Positions 8,726 through 18,740 of a stretch of DNA of 64,000 bases are shown here, piece after piece. The position numbers and the translations under genes were made by a program. Origin of the DNA: Nocardioides daedukensis (lineage in GTDB: Bacteria > Actinomycetota > Actinomycetes > Propionibacteriales > Nocardioidaceae). The DNA lies in NCBI RefSeq assembly GCF_013408415.1, contig NZ_JACCAA010000001.1:2790001-2854000 (forward strand), in the 5' to 3' direction. Position 1 is the stretch's first letter, and each line of letters opens with the position of its first letter. The notes under the pieces were generated by a model that was not told the origin of the DNA, ran no database searches, and saw nothing but the letters and a program-made list of their open reading frames with translations.

Positions 8726-9382
8726 ATGGCCAAGGCCAAGTTCGACATCAAGTCCGAAGCAGTCCGCCCGTTCTATGCGACCGTCGGCGCCACCGACCTC
8801 GCCGTCGAGGCGGCCCGTCTCTACGTTGCCGACGCGCAGGCGCGCGTCAACGGCGTCCAGAAGAAGGTCGCCGCCTTCGACTATGAGCCCAAGAGCCTCA
8901 ACAAGCAGGCGCAGAGCCTGGTGTCGTCGCGAGTGGACACCCTGACCAAGGAAGCCAAGGACGCCCAGGCTCGGCTCGAGACCAAGCTCGCCGAGCTCCA
9001 GGACGAGGCCAAGAAGGCGCAGGCCAAGTTCGAGGCGCAGATCGTCGAACTCCAGGACGAGGCCAAGGCCCTTCCCGCCAAGGCGCAGGCCCGCGTGACC
9101 GAGGCGCTCGCCGAGGCCAACGAGACCTACACCGATCTCGTCAAGCGCGGCGAGAAGGCCGTGGCCAAGCTCCGCAAGGTCGAGATCGCCGTCGACGCCG
9201 ACTCGAAGAAGACCAAGACCACCGTCACCGCGTCGGTCAGCAGTGCCACTGGCACCGCCAAACCGGCCGCCAAGAAGGCCCCCGCCAAGAAGGCGCCGGC
9301 CAAGAAGGCGCCCGCCGCGAAGAAGACTGCTGCGCAGAAGGCCCCGGCCGCGAAGAAGACTCCGGCAACCAAGAAGGCCTGA
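8726..9382 (+). CDS. hbhA: HbhA-like heparin-binding protein with Lys/Ala/Pro tail
   Basis: A 218-residue protein in two parts. Residues 1-160 form a charged, Ala/Glu/Lys/Gln-rich coiled coil without signal peptide. Residues 172-218 are a basic tail of repeated P-A-K-K-A units ('KKAPAKKAPAKKAPAAKK'), the hallmark of mycobacterial heparin-binding haemagglutinin. In HbhA the tail binds sulfated glycosaminoglycans. Here the tail could bind any polyanion, including DNA or the cell's own sulfated polysaccharide; that is speculation. It follows the XRE gene at 10 bases with a GGAG site, and a strong hairpin terminator lies 40 bases downstream. The homology rests on the tail, the coiled coil and the gene order. 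Confidence 0.8.
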   Translation: MAKAKFDIKSEAVRPFYATVGATDLAVEAARLYVADAQARVNGVQKKVAAFDYEPKSLNKQAQSLVSSRVDTLTKEAKDAQARLETKLAELQDEAKKAQAKFEAQIVELQDEAKALPAKAQARVTEALAEANETYTDLVKRGEKAVAKLRKVEIAVDADSKKTKTTVTASVSSATGTAKPAAKKAPAKKAPAKKAPAAKKTAAQKAPAAKKTPATKKA

Positions 9383-9421
9383 AGAGAACCTGTGCAAGAG
9401 CAGTTGATGCTCTTCTGAGTG

Positions 9422-9458
9422 AACAGCCCCGCTGGTTTCCTGAACCGGCGGGGCTGTT
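9422..9458 (+). terminator. Hairpin terminator after hbhA
   Basis: Arms 9422-9437 (AACAGCCCCGCTGGTT) and 9443-9458 pair over 16 positions with a single G-U pair and a 5-base loop. It separates the XRE-hbhA unit from the DUF2516 gene starting at 9474. Confidence 0.8.
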
Positions 9459-9473
9459 GCGTAGGCTGGGGGC

Positions 9474-9770
9474 GTGTTTGAGGTCTTCGTAGCCCAGAGC
9501 TACTTCATGTTGGCGATCACGCTCATCGCGTTGGCTGTGAAGGCCTTCGCCTTCGTCAGCGCACTGATGTTCTCTGGCGAGGCCTATTCGGCCGCCGGCA
9601 AGTTGACCAAGCCGGCGTGGCTGGCAATCCTGGGGCTCGGCCTGGCGGCGCAGTTGCTCTTCCTCAACGCCTCACCGCTGGGCATCCTGCAGCTGATCGG
9701 CGCTATCGCCGCGATCGTTTTCCTCGTCGATGTCCGTCCGGCGCTGGCTGAGCTGACTCGGCGGCGCTGA
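9474..9770 (+). CDS. DUF2516 family membrane protein
   Basis: A 98-residue protein with three likely membrane segments (about residues 7-30, 46-64 and 67-85), starting with GTG. The sequence 'AYSAAGKLTKPAWLAILGLG' between the first two segments is typical of DUF2516, the family of mycobacterial Rv0476, which also follows hbhA. Function is unknown. Its last 68 bases overlap the 3' end of the convergent BY-kinase gene. Both frames look genuine: this one has family similarity to its end, and the kinase needs its acidic tail region. Confidence 0.8.
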   Translation: MFEVFVAQSYFMLAITLIALAVKAFAFVSALMFSGEAYSAAGKLTKPAWLAILGLGLAAQLLFLNASPLGILQLIGAIAAIVFLVDVRPALAELTRRR

Positions 9771-11193
9771 TCGTGTCGCCGGGGTCGGCCAGTGCCTCCT
9801 CCTCCTGGGCGGCCAGCTTGGCAGGATCCGGCGCATAGCCATATCCATAGCCATACCCGTAGCCATATCCATAGGCTCCGCCGCGCTTCTTCTGCGGCGT
9901 CATGTTGATCACCACACCGAGCACCTTGGCGTCCACGGCCTCCAAGCGATCCACGGCATGCGAGAGCTGGTCCTTGGTGGTCTTGCCGTGGCGGACGACG
10001 ACGAACGCGCCGTCTGCCTGATTTGCGATCAGCGCGGCGTCGGTGACGGGCAGCAGCGGCGGTGCATCGATGATCACCACCTCGAAGCGCGCTCGCAGGT
10101 CGGCGAGCAGGCGCTCCATCGCGTGCGACTGCAGCAGCTCGGAGGGGTTCGGCGGGATCGGACCGCTGGTCAGCACCTTGAGGCCGGTGTCCTCATAGTC
10201 CTGCAGCGCGTCATCGAGGTCGATCTTCCCGACCAGCACCGAGGTGGTGCCGACAGCCCCGACCAGACCCATCCGCTCGGCGATCAACGGCCGGCGCAGG
10301 TCCGCCTCGATCAGCACCACGCGCTGGTTCGCCATGGCCAAGGTGACGGCCAGGTTCAATGCGGTCGTCGACTTGCCCTCTGCGGGCAGCGAGCTGGAGA
10401 CCACGAAGACCTTCGTCGGTGAGTCGACCTGGACGAACTGCATGTTGGTGCGCAGCACCCGGAAGGCCTCTGCCCACGGGGTGGCGTCGTCGAGGGCCTG
10501 CGCCGGACTCAACTTAAGCGATGCAGGGTCGTTGAAGATGTTGCCGACCACCGGGGCGCTGGTGGCTTGGGCGACGTCGTCCGCATTGGCGACGCTGGTG
10601 TCGAGCATCTCGCGCAGGACGGCGACGCCGATCCCGAGGAGCAGGCCCAGGACGAGGGCAAGGCCCATGTTGCGCGGAATGTTCGGCGAGACCGGAGCGG
10701 AGTTGGTGCGGGCGTCGTCGACGATCGAGGCCTTGATCAGCGCGGTCTCGCCACCGTCGGGGGTCTCCAGGTCGGCAACCGTGGCGCTGAGCCCCTCGGC
10801 ATAGGCCTGGGCGATGTCGCGAGCTGTCTCCGGGTCGGTGTCGGTGGCGGTGATCTCCAGGATCACCGTCTCCGGGACCACGACCGCCTTGACCTTGCCG
10901 GCCAGCGCGTCACCGTCATAGTCGCCACCGAGAGCGTCTGCGACACGGTCTCCGAGCTGACGGCTGCCGACGATGTCGGCGTACGACGCCACCCGCTGCG
11001 TGGCGAACAGGTTGCCCTGATAGGCGTCCGCGGTGTCCGAGGGAGATGTGGAGACGAAGAGGCGTGCGGTGGAGGCATATTGCGGGGTGGCGGTGAAGGT
11101 GAGCGCTGCAGCGGCCGCGACCGCCAAGATCATGAACGCCACAATGGTGGTCCATCGACGGCGCAGGATCCGGAGGTAGTCCTTGAGTTCCAC
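9703..11193 (-). CDS. Polysaccharide chain-length regulator fused to BY-kinase (Wzc/CpsCD-like)
   Basis: A 496-residue inner-membrane protein. The N-terminal Wzz domain has membrane segments at about 16-38 and 180-200. A bacterial tyrosine kinase domain follows: Walker A 'SSSLPAEGKSTTALNLA', Walker A' 'VVLIEADLRRP' and Walker B 'VVIIDAPPLLPV'. The C-terminal tail has alternating Gly and Tyr ('GGAYGYGYGYGYGYGYAP'), the autophosphorylation cluster of this family, then a charged end. The protein controls polymerisation and export of the polysaccharide; cycling of tail phosphorylation sets chain length. It is divergent from the membrane dehydratase gene at 11418. The Tyr-Gly tail is encoded by a short tandem repeat (about 9834-9876). 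Confidence 0.92.
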   Translation of the reverse strand: MELKDYLRILRRRWTTIVAFMILAVAAAAALTFTATPQYASTARLFVSTSPSDTADAYQGNLFATQRVASYADIVGSRQLGDRVADALGGDYDGDALAGKVKAVVVPETVILEITATDTDPETARDIAQAYAEGLSATVADLETPDGGETALIKASIVDDARTNSAPVSPNIPRNMGLALVLGLLLGIGVAVLREMLDTSVANADDVAQATSAPVVGNIFNDPASLKLSPAQALDDATPWAEAFRVLRTNMQFVQVDSPTKVFVVSSSLPAEGKSTTALNLAVTLAMANQRVVLIEADLRRPLIAERMGLVGAVGTTSVLVGKIDLDDALQDYEDTGLKVLTSGPIPPNPSELLQSHAMERLLADLRARFEVVIIDAPPLLPVTDAALIANQADGAFVVVRHGKTTKDQLSHAVDRLEAVDAKVLGVVINMTPQKKRGGAYGYGYGYGYGYGYAPDPAKLAAQEEEALADPGDTISAAESAQPAPDGHRRGKRSRR

Positions 11194-11346
11194 GGTTGGT
11201 GCTGTCCCCGTCTGTTGAGTGCATGAAGCGGCTCAACCATAACGGCTGGAGCGCTCACGGGCGGGCTGCATGACCCATTTGGATCATTTGCAGCGGATGG
11301 ACGTCTCATATTCAGCTCGTGGCTGGCCATTGGTGGCCGTTGGGGA

Positions 11347-11365
11347 GCACAATCATTGATTGTGC
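11347..11365. promoter_or_regulatory. Inverted repeat in the polysaccharide promoter region
   Basis: GCACAATCA-t-TGATTGTGC is a perfect inverted repeat with one central base, in the 224-bp gap between the divergent BY-kinase and dehydratase genes, 53 bases before the latter's ATG. The compact centre suits a dimeric regulator better than an RNA hairpin. No regulator is identified; I see nothing else notable in this gap. Confidence 0.5.
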
Positions 11366-11417
11366 CCGGGACTGTCGTCCCGTTTCGGCCGGCCAAATCA
11401 ATCCGGGGGGATTATCC

Positions 11418-13256
11418 ATGAGCGACATCGAAGCCAATCTGCGCAGCCATCGGGCAACCGTGCTCGGCATCGCGGACTCGACAGCGTGGATCGGATCGTT
11501 CCTGATCTTCGGCTTGCTGCGGATGGGCTCGGACCTGGGCAAGGTCCCGTGGCTCGAGGTCGTGATCGTCGGATTCATCTGCGCCGGGCTCCACCTGCTG
11601 ATCGGTCGCTTCGTCCGGCTCCACGAGGGTCGCGCGGCACTTGCGAGCTTCTATGAAATGATCCTGCTCGGCGCGGTCACGATGAGCGTCGGCGGTCTGA
11701 TCTTTGTGGTCAACCTCTTCGGCATCTGGGTTCCGCGCAGCCTGCCGGCTGCAGCTGCCTTCTCGACGCTGGTGGTCGCCTCCTGGGTGCGGGCCGCGTT
11801 CCGTTGGATGCGCGAGCACGACGACATGCGGACGCTCCGGGGCAGTGAGGGCGCGACTCCGGTGATCGTGATCGGAGCCGGTGAGGCGGGCCGCGAGATC
11901 ATCGGCTCGATGCTCCGCGACCCCCAGTCCCGCTGGCGCCCCGTCGCGATGCTGGACGACGACCCGGCCAAGAAGCACCGCCGGATCCGCAATGTCCCGG
12001 TCGTGGGCAACCTGGACGCCCTCGACAGGGTGGCCTCGAAGACTGGGGCCACGGCGGTCGTTGTGGCGATCCCGAGTGCCTCAGCCCAGACGATCGCCGA
12101 CGTCTCCACGCGTGCCGCCAAGGCCAAGATCGACGTCAAGGTGCTCCCGGCCACGACCCAGATGCTCACCGACCACGTCGGCATCCGCGACCTGCGCGAC
12201 ATCAACCTCACCGACGTGCTGGGCCGCAATCAGCTCGACACCGACGTTGACTCGATCGCCGACTATGTCAAGGGCAAGCGCATCCTGGTCACCGGTGCTG
12301 GCGGGTCGATCGGCTCCGAGCTCTGCCGTCAGCTGTACCGCTTCGAGCCGGCCGAGCTGATGATGTTGGACCGCGACGAGTCCGCACTACACGCCGTGCA
12401 GCTCTCCATCCACGGCCGTGCCCTGCTCGACTCCAACGACGTGGTTCTCAACGACATCCGTGACCTGGATGCGCTGAAGAAGATCTTCGCCGATCGTCGT
12501 CCGCAGGTGGTCTTCCACGCGGCGGCGCTCAAGCATCTGCCGATGCTGGAGCAATATCCCGCCGAGGCCCTCAAGACGAACATCCACGGGACCTGGAACG
12601 TGCTCCAGGCAGCCGAGATGGTGGATGTCGAGCGTTTCGTCAATATCTCGACCGACAAGGCGGCCAACCCGACGTCGGTGCTGGGTTATTCGAAGCGGAT
12701 CGCCGAGCGGATCACCGCGGCGCACGCCCAGCACTCTCCCGGCACCTATCTGTCGGTCCGGTTCGGCAACGTGCTCGGCTCGCGCGGCTCGGTCCTGACG
12801 GCCTTCGCCAAGCAGATCGCCGCCGGTGGTCCGGTCACGGTGACCGACCCCGAGGTGACCCGCTTCTTCATGACGATCGAAGAAGCGTGCCAGCTGGTCA
12901 TCCAGGCCGGCGCCATCGGACGTCCGGGTGAGGCGCTGGTCCTCGACATGGGGGAGCCGATCAAGATTCTCGACGTCGCCAACCAGCTCATCGCGCAGTC
13001 CGGCAACGACGTCCGGATCGAGTTCACCGGTCTGCGACCCGGCGAGAAGATGCACGAGGAGCTCTTCGCCGACGACGAGCCGAAGGATGTCCGACCCGAG
13101 CACCCGTTGGTCTCGCACACTCCGGTCCCGCCGGTCTATCCGGACGAGATCCATGCACTGCCCGACCGTGGCGAGCGTGAGCTGGTCACGCGTGCGATGG
13201 CGGCGCTGTGCGAGATGAGCCCGAACAGCGTCGCCCAGCAGAACGCGCGCGACTGA
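11418..13256 (+). CDS. Membrane-bound NDP-sugar 4,6-dehydratase (CapD/WbpM-type)
   Basis: A 612-residue protein with four N-terminal membrane segments (about residues 13-130), a nucleotide-binding CoA-binding-like domain ('TPVIVIGAGEAGREIIGSML') and a C-terminal SDR domain with 'ILVTGAGGSIGSELCRQLY'. The catalytic region reads 'NISTDKAANPTSVLGYSKRI', so the Y-x-x-K pair is present, whereas WbpM/PglF have Met in place of Tyr. The family makes UDP-4-keto-6-deoxy-HexNAc, a first step to bacillosamine, FucNAc or QuiNAc. I chose the ATG at 11418 after a GGGGGGA ribosome site; the frame extends to 11319. It faces rfbB with only 28 bases between the convergent stops. Confidence 0.9.
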   Translation: MSDIEANLRSHRATVLGIADSTAWIGSFLIFGLLRMGSDLGKVPWLEVVIVGFICAGLHLLIGRFVRLHEGRAALASFYEMILLGAVTMSVGGLIFVVNLFGIWVPRSLPAAAAFSTLVVASWVRAAFRWMREHDDMRTLRGSEGATPVIVIGAGEAGREIIGSMLRDPQSRWRPVAMLDDDPAKKHRRIRNVPVVGNLDALDRVASKTGATAVVVAIPSASAQTIADVSTRAAKAKIDVKVLPATTQMLTDHVGIRDLRDINLTDVLGRNQLDTDVDSIADYVKGKRILVTGAGGSIGSELCRQLYRFEPAELMMLDRDESALHAVQLSIHGRALLDSNDVVLNDIRDLDALKKIFADRRPQVVFHAAALKHLPMLEQYPAEALKTNIHGTWNVLQAAEMVDVERFVNISTDKAANPTSVLGYSKRIAERITAAHAQHSPGTYLSVRFGNVLGSRGSVLTAFAKQIAAGGPVTVTDPEVTRFFMTIEEACQLVIQAGAIGRPGEALVLDMGEPIKILDVANQLIAQSGNDVRIEFTGLRPGEKMHEELFADDEPKDVRPEHPLVSHTPVPPVYPDEIHALPDRGERELVTRAMAALCEMSPNSVAQQNARD

Positions 13257-13284
13257 CTTTGCTCCGACCCGTCGACTGAGGGCC

Positions 13285-15242
<1,958 letters not shown>

Positions 15243-15266
15243 GGTTGCCTGCTTCGCTGCTCGAGG

Positions 15267-16433
15267 TCAGAGGATCTCGAGCACGTCGTTGAGCGCGTCC
15301 TCGATGCTCCGCCCCGTGGTGTCGACGACGTCGGCATCCTCGGGGACCTCGTACGGCGAGGAGATGCCGGTGAACTCTCCGATCTCGCCGGCGCGCGCCT
15401 TGGCATAGAGACCTTTGCGGTCGCGGCGCTCGCACTCCTCGAGCGGGGTGGCGACGTGAACCAGGACGAAGTCGCCACCGGCCTGCTCGACCATCTCGCG
15501 CACCTGCTTGCGGGTCTCGTCGAACGGCGCGATCGGCGAGCAGATGGCGACGCCACCGTGGCGGGCGATCTCGGCGGCCACCCAGCCGATGCGACGGATG
15601 TTGGTCTCGCGGTCCTGTTTGGAGAACGAGAGGCCGGCGGAGAGATTGCGGCGTACGACGTCCCCGTCGAGGCTGGTGACCGTCTCGCCGTCCTCGAGGA
15701 GACGGTCACCGAGCGCGCGGGCGATGGTGGACTTGCCGCTACCTGACAGGCCGGTGAAGAAGATGACCTGGCCCTGCTTGCTGTCGTTCTCGCCTCTCGA
15801 CCGCTCGGGGTCCTCGGTCAACGCATGGACCGGGTCGCCGGCGGCGTAGTTGTCGACCACTTGGTGACCGAGCAGGTGGTCAGCGGTCGGGTCGCCGTGG
15901 GAGGCGAGCGGGACGGCGACGACATGGGCGTCGGGCAGTGTCTCGGCGGCGGCCAACGCCGACCGGATCAGGCCCACCGGCGTCAGACCGATCGGCGTAC
16001 CGGTCCCGCACAGTGCCAACAGCACCACCGTGCCGAGGCCGGCCAGCGAGGTGACGTCGGCATCGGTGAGCGCCCCGGAGACGGGCACGAAGGTGGCGCC
16101 GTGATGGCGCTCGCGCACCTCGCCGGGCGTGAGATGCAGGCGGCGGAAGGGCCCGTGCTCGGGCGGGGTCAACGACTCCACGCTGCCGCGCTCGTCCAGG
16201 CGTGCGATCGGGAAGCCTTCGGGGTCGACCAGCTCGATCTCATGGCCGACGAGTTCGTCCGGGAGGGACAGCGTGACTGGGGAACCCGGCTCGTTGAAAC
16301 CGGTCAGCGGGGCGAGGGCGCCGGAGACGAGCAGCTCCAGATCGTCCAGCTCGCGCGGCGTCGGGCAGTGCTGGGGGAGCGATGCGGACGGGGCTTCAGG
16401 GTGGGAGGACTCAGACAGGGAAGGCACAGGCAC
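15267..16433 (-). CDS. cysC: Adenylyl-sulfate kinase with degenerate ATP-sulfurylase-like N-terminus
   Basis: The C-terminal ~175 residues are a complete APS kinase: P-loop 'FFTGLSGSGKSTIARAL', 'LDGDVVRRNLSAGLSFSKQD', and 'GLYAKARAGEIGEFTGISSP'. It phosphorylates APS to PAPS, the universal sulfate donor. The first ~200 residues resemble the start of fused ATP sulfurylases ('DLELLVSGALAPLTGF', then 'LHLTPGEVRERHHG'), but the catalytic Q-x-R-N and H-x-x-H motifs are absent. This half is therefore probably a structural or regulatory relic, since cysDN makes APS. Total length is 388 residues, against about 200 for plain CysC. It lies between rfbA and the LCP gene. Confidence 0.9.
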   Translation of the reverse strand: MPVPSLSESSHPEAPSASLPQHCPTPRELDDLELLVSGALAPLTGFNEPGSPVTLSLPDELVGHEIELVDPEGFPIARLDERGSVESLTPPEHGPFRRLHLTPGEVRERHHGATFVPVSGALTDADVTSLAGLGTVVLLALCGTGTPIGLTPVGLIRSALAAAETLPDAHVVAVPLASHGDPTADHLLGHQVVDNYAAGDPVHALTEDPERSRGENDSKQGQVIFFTGLSGSGKSTIARALGDRLLEDGETVTSLDGDVVRRNLSAGLSFSKQDRETNIRRIGWVAAEIARHGGVAICSPIAPFDETRKQVREMVEQAGGDFVLVHVATPLEECERRDRKGLYAKARAGEIGEFTGISSPYEVPEDADVVDTTGRSIEDALNDVLEIL

Positions 16434-16577
16434 AGTGTGGCATCCGTCGCTTCAGGTGTGGGGGGCTTGCCAGCCGTGGAACAATTGGGACAGTGGAGCC
16501 GGGGAGGGCGCCGAGGGTGAGGACAGCATGCTGTCGCATCACCGCGATCGGCCCGTCGCCGTGACCACCCCACAGAC

Positions 16578-16618
16578 GCGCTGCCCGGTCGATCCCCCCG
16601 TAACCGGCCGGGCAGCGC
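16578..16618 (-). terminator. Hairpin terminator downstream of the LCP gene
   Basis: Arms 16578-16588 (GCGCTGCCCGG) and 16608-16618 are perfectly complementary with a 19-base loop. It lies 17 bases past the stop of the minus-strand LCP gene and before cysC. The rest of the 200-base gap (16434-16634) holds nothing I recognise. Confidence 0.7.
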
Positions 16619-16634
16619 TTGTGTCCATCAGTGG

Positions 16635-17762
16635 TCAGTCGACCACGCCGTTGGCAGCCATCTCGTCGACCTCGTTGTGCGCATACCAGCCCTCGAACCG
16701 GTCGGCTTCGACGGCGGCGAACATCTCCGTGGCCTTGGCCATGTCGAGCTTCACCACGCTCGCCTTGCCGACGGTGCCGGAGCCCAGGTTGGGCACGGTC
16801 AGGAAGCGCATCGCGTGACTGCGCAGCCCGCGGCTGCTGATCGCCAGGGCACGCATCTTCTTGGTGGTGAAGTGCTCGTCGACCGCGACCAGCTCGGAGG
16901 CCTCGTCGGCCAGCCTGGTGATCCGGACCGGGTTGAACACCGTGCCGCGCGAGACGACCCCGTCCAGGACGGCCTTGAGGAACGCCTGCTGGCGGTGCAT
17001 CCGGTCGAAGTCGCCGCCGGCCAGGCCATAGCGCTGGCGCACGAACAGCAACGCGTCGTTGCCCTTCAGGTCGTGCGGGCCGGCCGCCCAGACCTTCCCG
17101 CTCAAGGTGTCCGTGGTGGTCTCGCTGACGTTGACCTTCACGCCGTCGAGGATGTCGCTCAGGTCGCGGAAACCCTGGAAGTCGATCAGCATCACGTGGT
17201 CGAGGTAGAGGTCGAAGGTGTCCTCCACGGTCCGGGCCGCGAGCTCGGGGCCGCCCAGGCTGAGCGCCGCGTTGATCTTGTTCTTCCCGTGCCCCGGCAC
17301 GGTGACCCATGAGTCCCGCGGGATCGAGATCAGCTGCGCCTGCTGCCGGTCCTGGTTGATGTGCAGCACCATGATCGCGTCCGAGCGGAATGCCCCGGCC
17401 TGCCACTGTTCGCCCTCCACGAGCTCGTGCATGTCCGGTCCGACGTCGTCGAGGTAGTCGTTGTCGTCGAGTCCCAGCAGCAGGATGTTGGTCCCGACGC
17501 CCTGTGCCGGACGTCCGTCGCGGTCGAGGTTCAGTGGGAACCGATCGATCTCGCCGAGTTGCCGGTTGAGGTGGATCAGCCACGCGATCAGGAGCGCGAG
17601 CAGGAGCAGCGCGACCACGATCAACGTGGAGAGCGCCTTGTGCCGCCGGACCCAGTGCTTGAAGCGGGTATGGCGACTGCGCTTGCGGCTGCTGCGAATA
17701 CGCACGCGCTCGAGGATCAAAGGGCGGACGAGGGTGTCGCCCGACATCGACGTATCTGTCAT
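16635..17762 (-). CDS. LytR-CpsA-Psr (LCP) family glycopolymer ligase
   Basis: A 375-residue type II membrane protein: a basic cytoplasmic N-terminus, one membrane helix (about residues 45-65) and an extracellular LCP domain. Family marks are 'NILLLGLDDND', 'RSDAIMVLHINQDRQQAQLI', 'SIPRDSWVTVPGHGKNKINA' and the Arg-rich 'FVRQRYGLAGGDFDRMHRQQ'. LCP enzymes transfer lipid-linked glycopolymers (teichoic acid, arabinogalactan, capsule) to peptidoglycan. Located at the edge of the polysaccharide locus, it is a good candidate to attach this locus's product to the wall. It is divergent from the amidase gene. Confidence 0.92.
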   Translation of the reverse strand: MTDTSMSGDTLVRPLILERVRIRSSRKRSRHTRFKHWVRRHKALSTLIVVALLLLALLIAWLIHLNRQLGEIDRFPLNLDRDGRPAQGVGTNILLLGLDDNDYLDDVGPDMHELVEGEQWQAGAFRSDAIMVLHINQDRQQAQLISIPRDSWVTVPGHGKNKINAALSLGGPELAARTVEDTFDLYLDHVMLIDFQGFRDLSDILDGVKVNVSETTTDTLSGKVWAAGPHDLKGNDALLFVRQRYGLAGGDFDRMHRQQAFLKAVLDGVVSRGTVFNPVRITRLADEASELVAVDEHFTTKKMRALAISSRGLRSHAMRFLTVPNLGSGTVGKASVVKLDMAKATEMFAAVEADRFEGWYAHNEVDEMAANGVVD

Positions 17763-17862
17763 TGGCGCGTATCGCCTTTTCTGGGTTGGGAGGACGCTCT
17801 ATCAACGAGGGGCGATCTCATAGGTGACGTGGGCTGCGCGCGCACTCCGTAGACTCATTTGC

Positions 17863-18684
17863 ATGGGACGGGCGGGGGCACTTCTGGCGGCCTCGGCGTT
17901 GCTCTGCGTCGCTGGGTGTACGTCGACCGAGTCGCCGTCGGCGCCCGGAACTGAGGCTTCGGCCGGCTCCTCTGCTCCCTCGCCGTCGACCTCAGCCGCT
18001 TCCGTGTGGGACGGCGTCGTGGTCGTGCTCGACCCCGGCCACCGGCTGGGTAACTCGCGGTTCGCCTCGTCGGTGAACGCGCCCGTGCCCGACGGCGCGG
18101 GGTCGACCAAGGCCTGCAACACCGTCGGGGCCTCGACGAACTCCGGCTATCCGGAGTCGTCGTTCACCTGGTCGGTCGCCTCGATGGTGCGCCGCGAGCT
18201 GCGCGCGCTCGGCGCCCGAGTCGTGCTGACCCGCGAGTCGAACTCCGAGTCCGAGTGGGGCCCGTGCGTCGACGAACGGGGACAGAAGGGGAACTCGCTG
18301 GCCTCCGGCTCTGGCTCTGCCTCTGACTCTGCCACCGTGCTGAAGCTCAGCATCCACGCCGACGGCGGACCGGAGTCTGCGGCCGGGTTCCACCTGATCA
18401 CCGCCCCCGGCCAGTCGCAGTCGGCTGAGTCCCTTGCGCTGGCGAAGGCGCTGAAGAGGTCGCTGTCCGCCTCGTTCCCGGTCGCGACCTACATCGCGGG
18501 TGGTGACGGTCTCGATTCGCGTCGCGACCTGGCCACCTTGAACCATTCCCGGATCCCGACCGTGATGGTCGAGCTGGGCAACATGCGCAACCCCGCGGAT
18601 GCCCGCAGGATGACCACGGCGCGCGGGCGGTCGTCATACGCCAAGGCGCTGGTCGCGGGGCTGCTGGAGTGGCTGTCCCGCTAG
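17863..18684 (+). CDS. N-acetylmuramoyl-L-alanine amidase, lipoprotein
   Basis: A 273-residue predicted lipoprotein: the signal peptide ends in the lipobox 'LLCVAGC' with Cys19, followed by a Ser/Pro-rich linker. The Amidase_3 domain shows 'VVVLDPGHRLGN' (zinc-binding His), 'LKLSIHADGG' (second His) and 'VMVELGNMRNPADA' (catalytic Glu). It cleaves the bond between MurNAc and the stem peptide in the wall. I chose the ATG at 17863 because it gives a proper signal peptide; the frame starts at 17824. It is divergent from the LCP gene, so wall hydrolysis and glycopolymer attachment may share a promoter region. Confidence 0.88.
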   Translation: MGRAGALLAASALLCVAGCTSTESPSAPGTEASAGSSAPSPSTSAASVWDGVVVVLDPGHRLGNSRFASSVNAPVPDGAGSTKACNTVGASTNSGYPESSFTWSVASMVRRELRALGARVVLTRESNSESEWGPCVDERGQKGNSLASGSGSASDSATVLKLSIHADGGPESAAGFHLITAPGQSQSAESLALAKALKRSLSASFPVATYIAGGDGLDSRRDLATLNHSRIPTVMVELGNMRNPADARRMTTARGRSSYAKALVAGLLEWLSR

Positions 18685-18740
18685 CCCGGCGCCGGTCCGT
18701 CCGCTCCGGGGTGGTTCGGGCACGGGCTAGATTCTTGGCC

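Noticed and set aside
8135..9397. 420-codon Leu/Gly/Arg-rich minus-strand frame
   Set aside because: It is the antisense image of the XRE and hbhA genes; the apparent Leu-Gly repeats come from the Ala/Lys-rich codons of hbhA.
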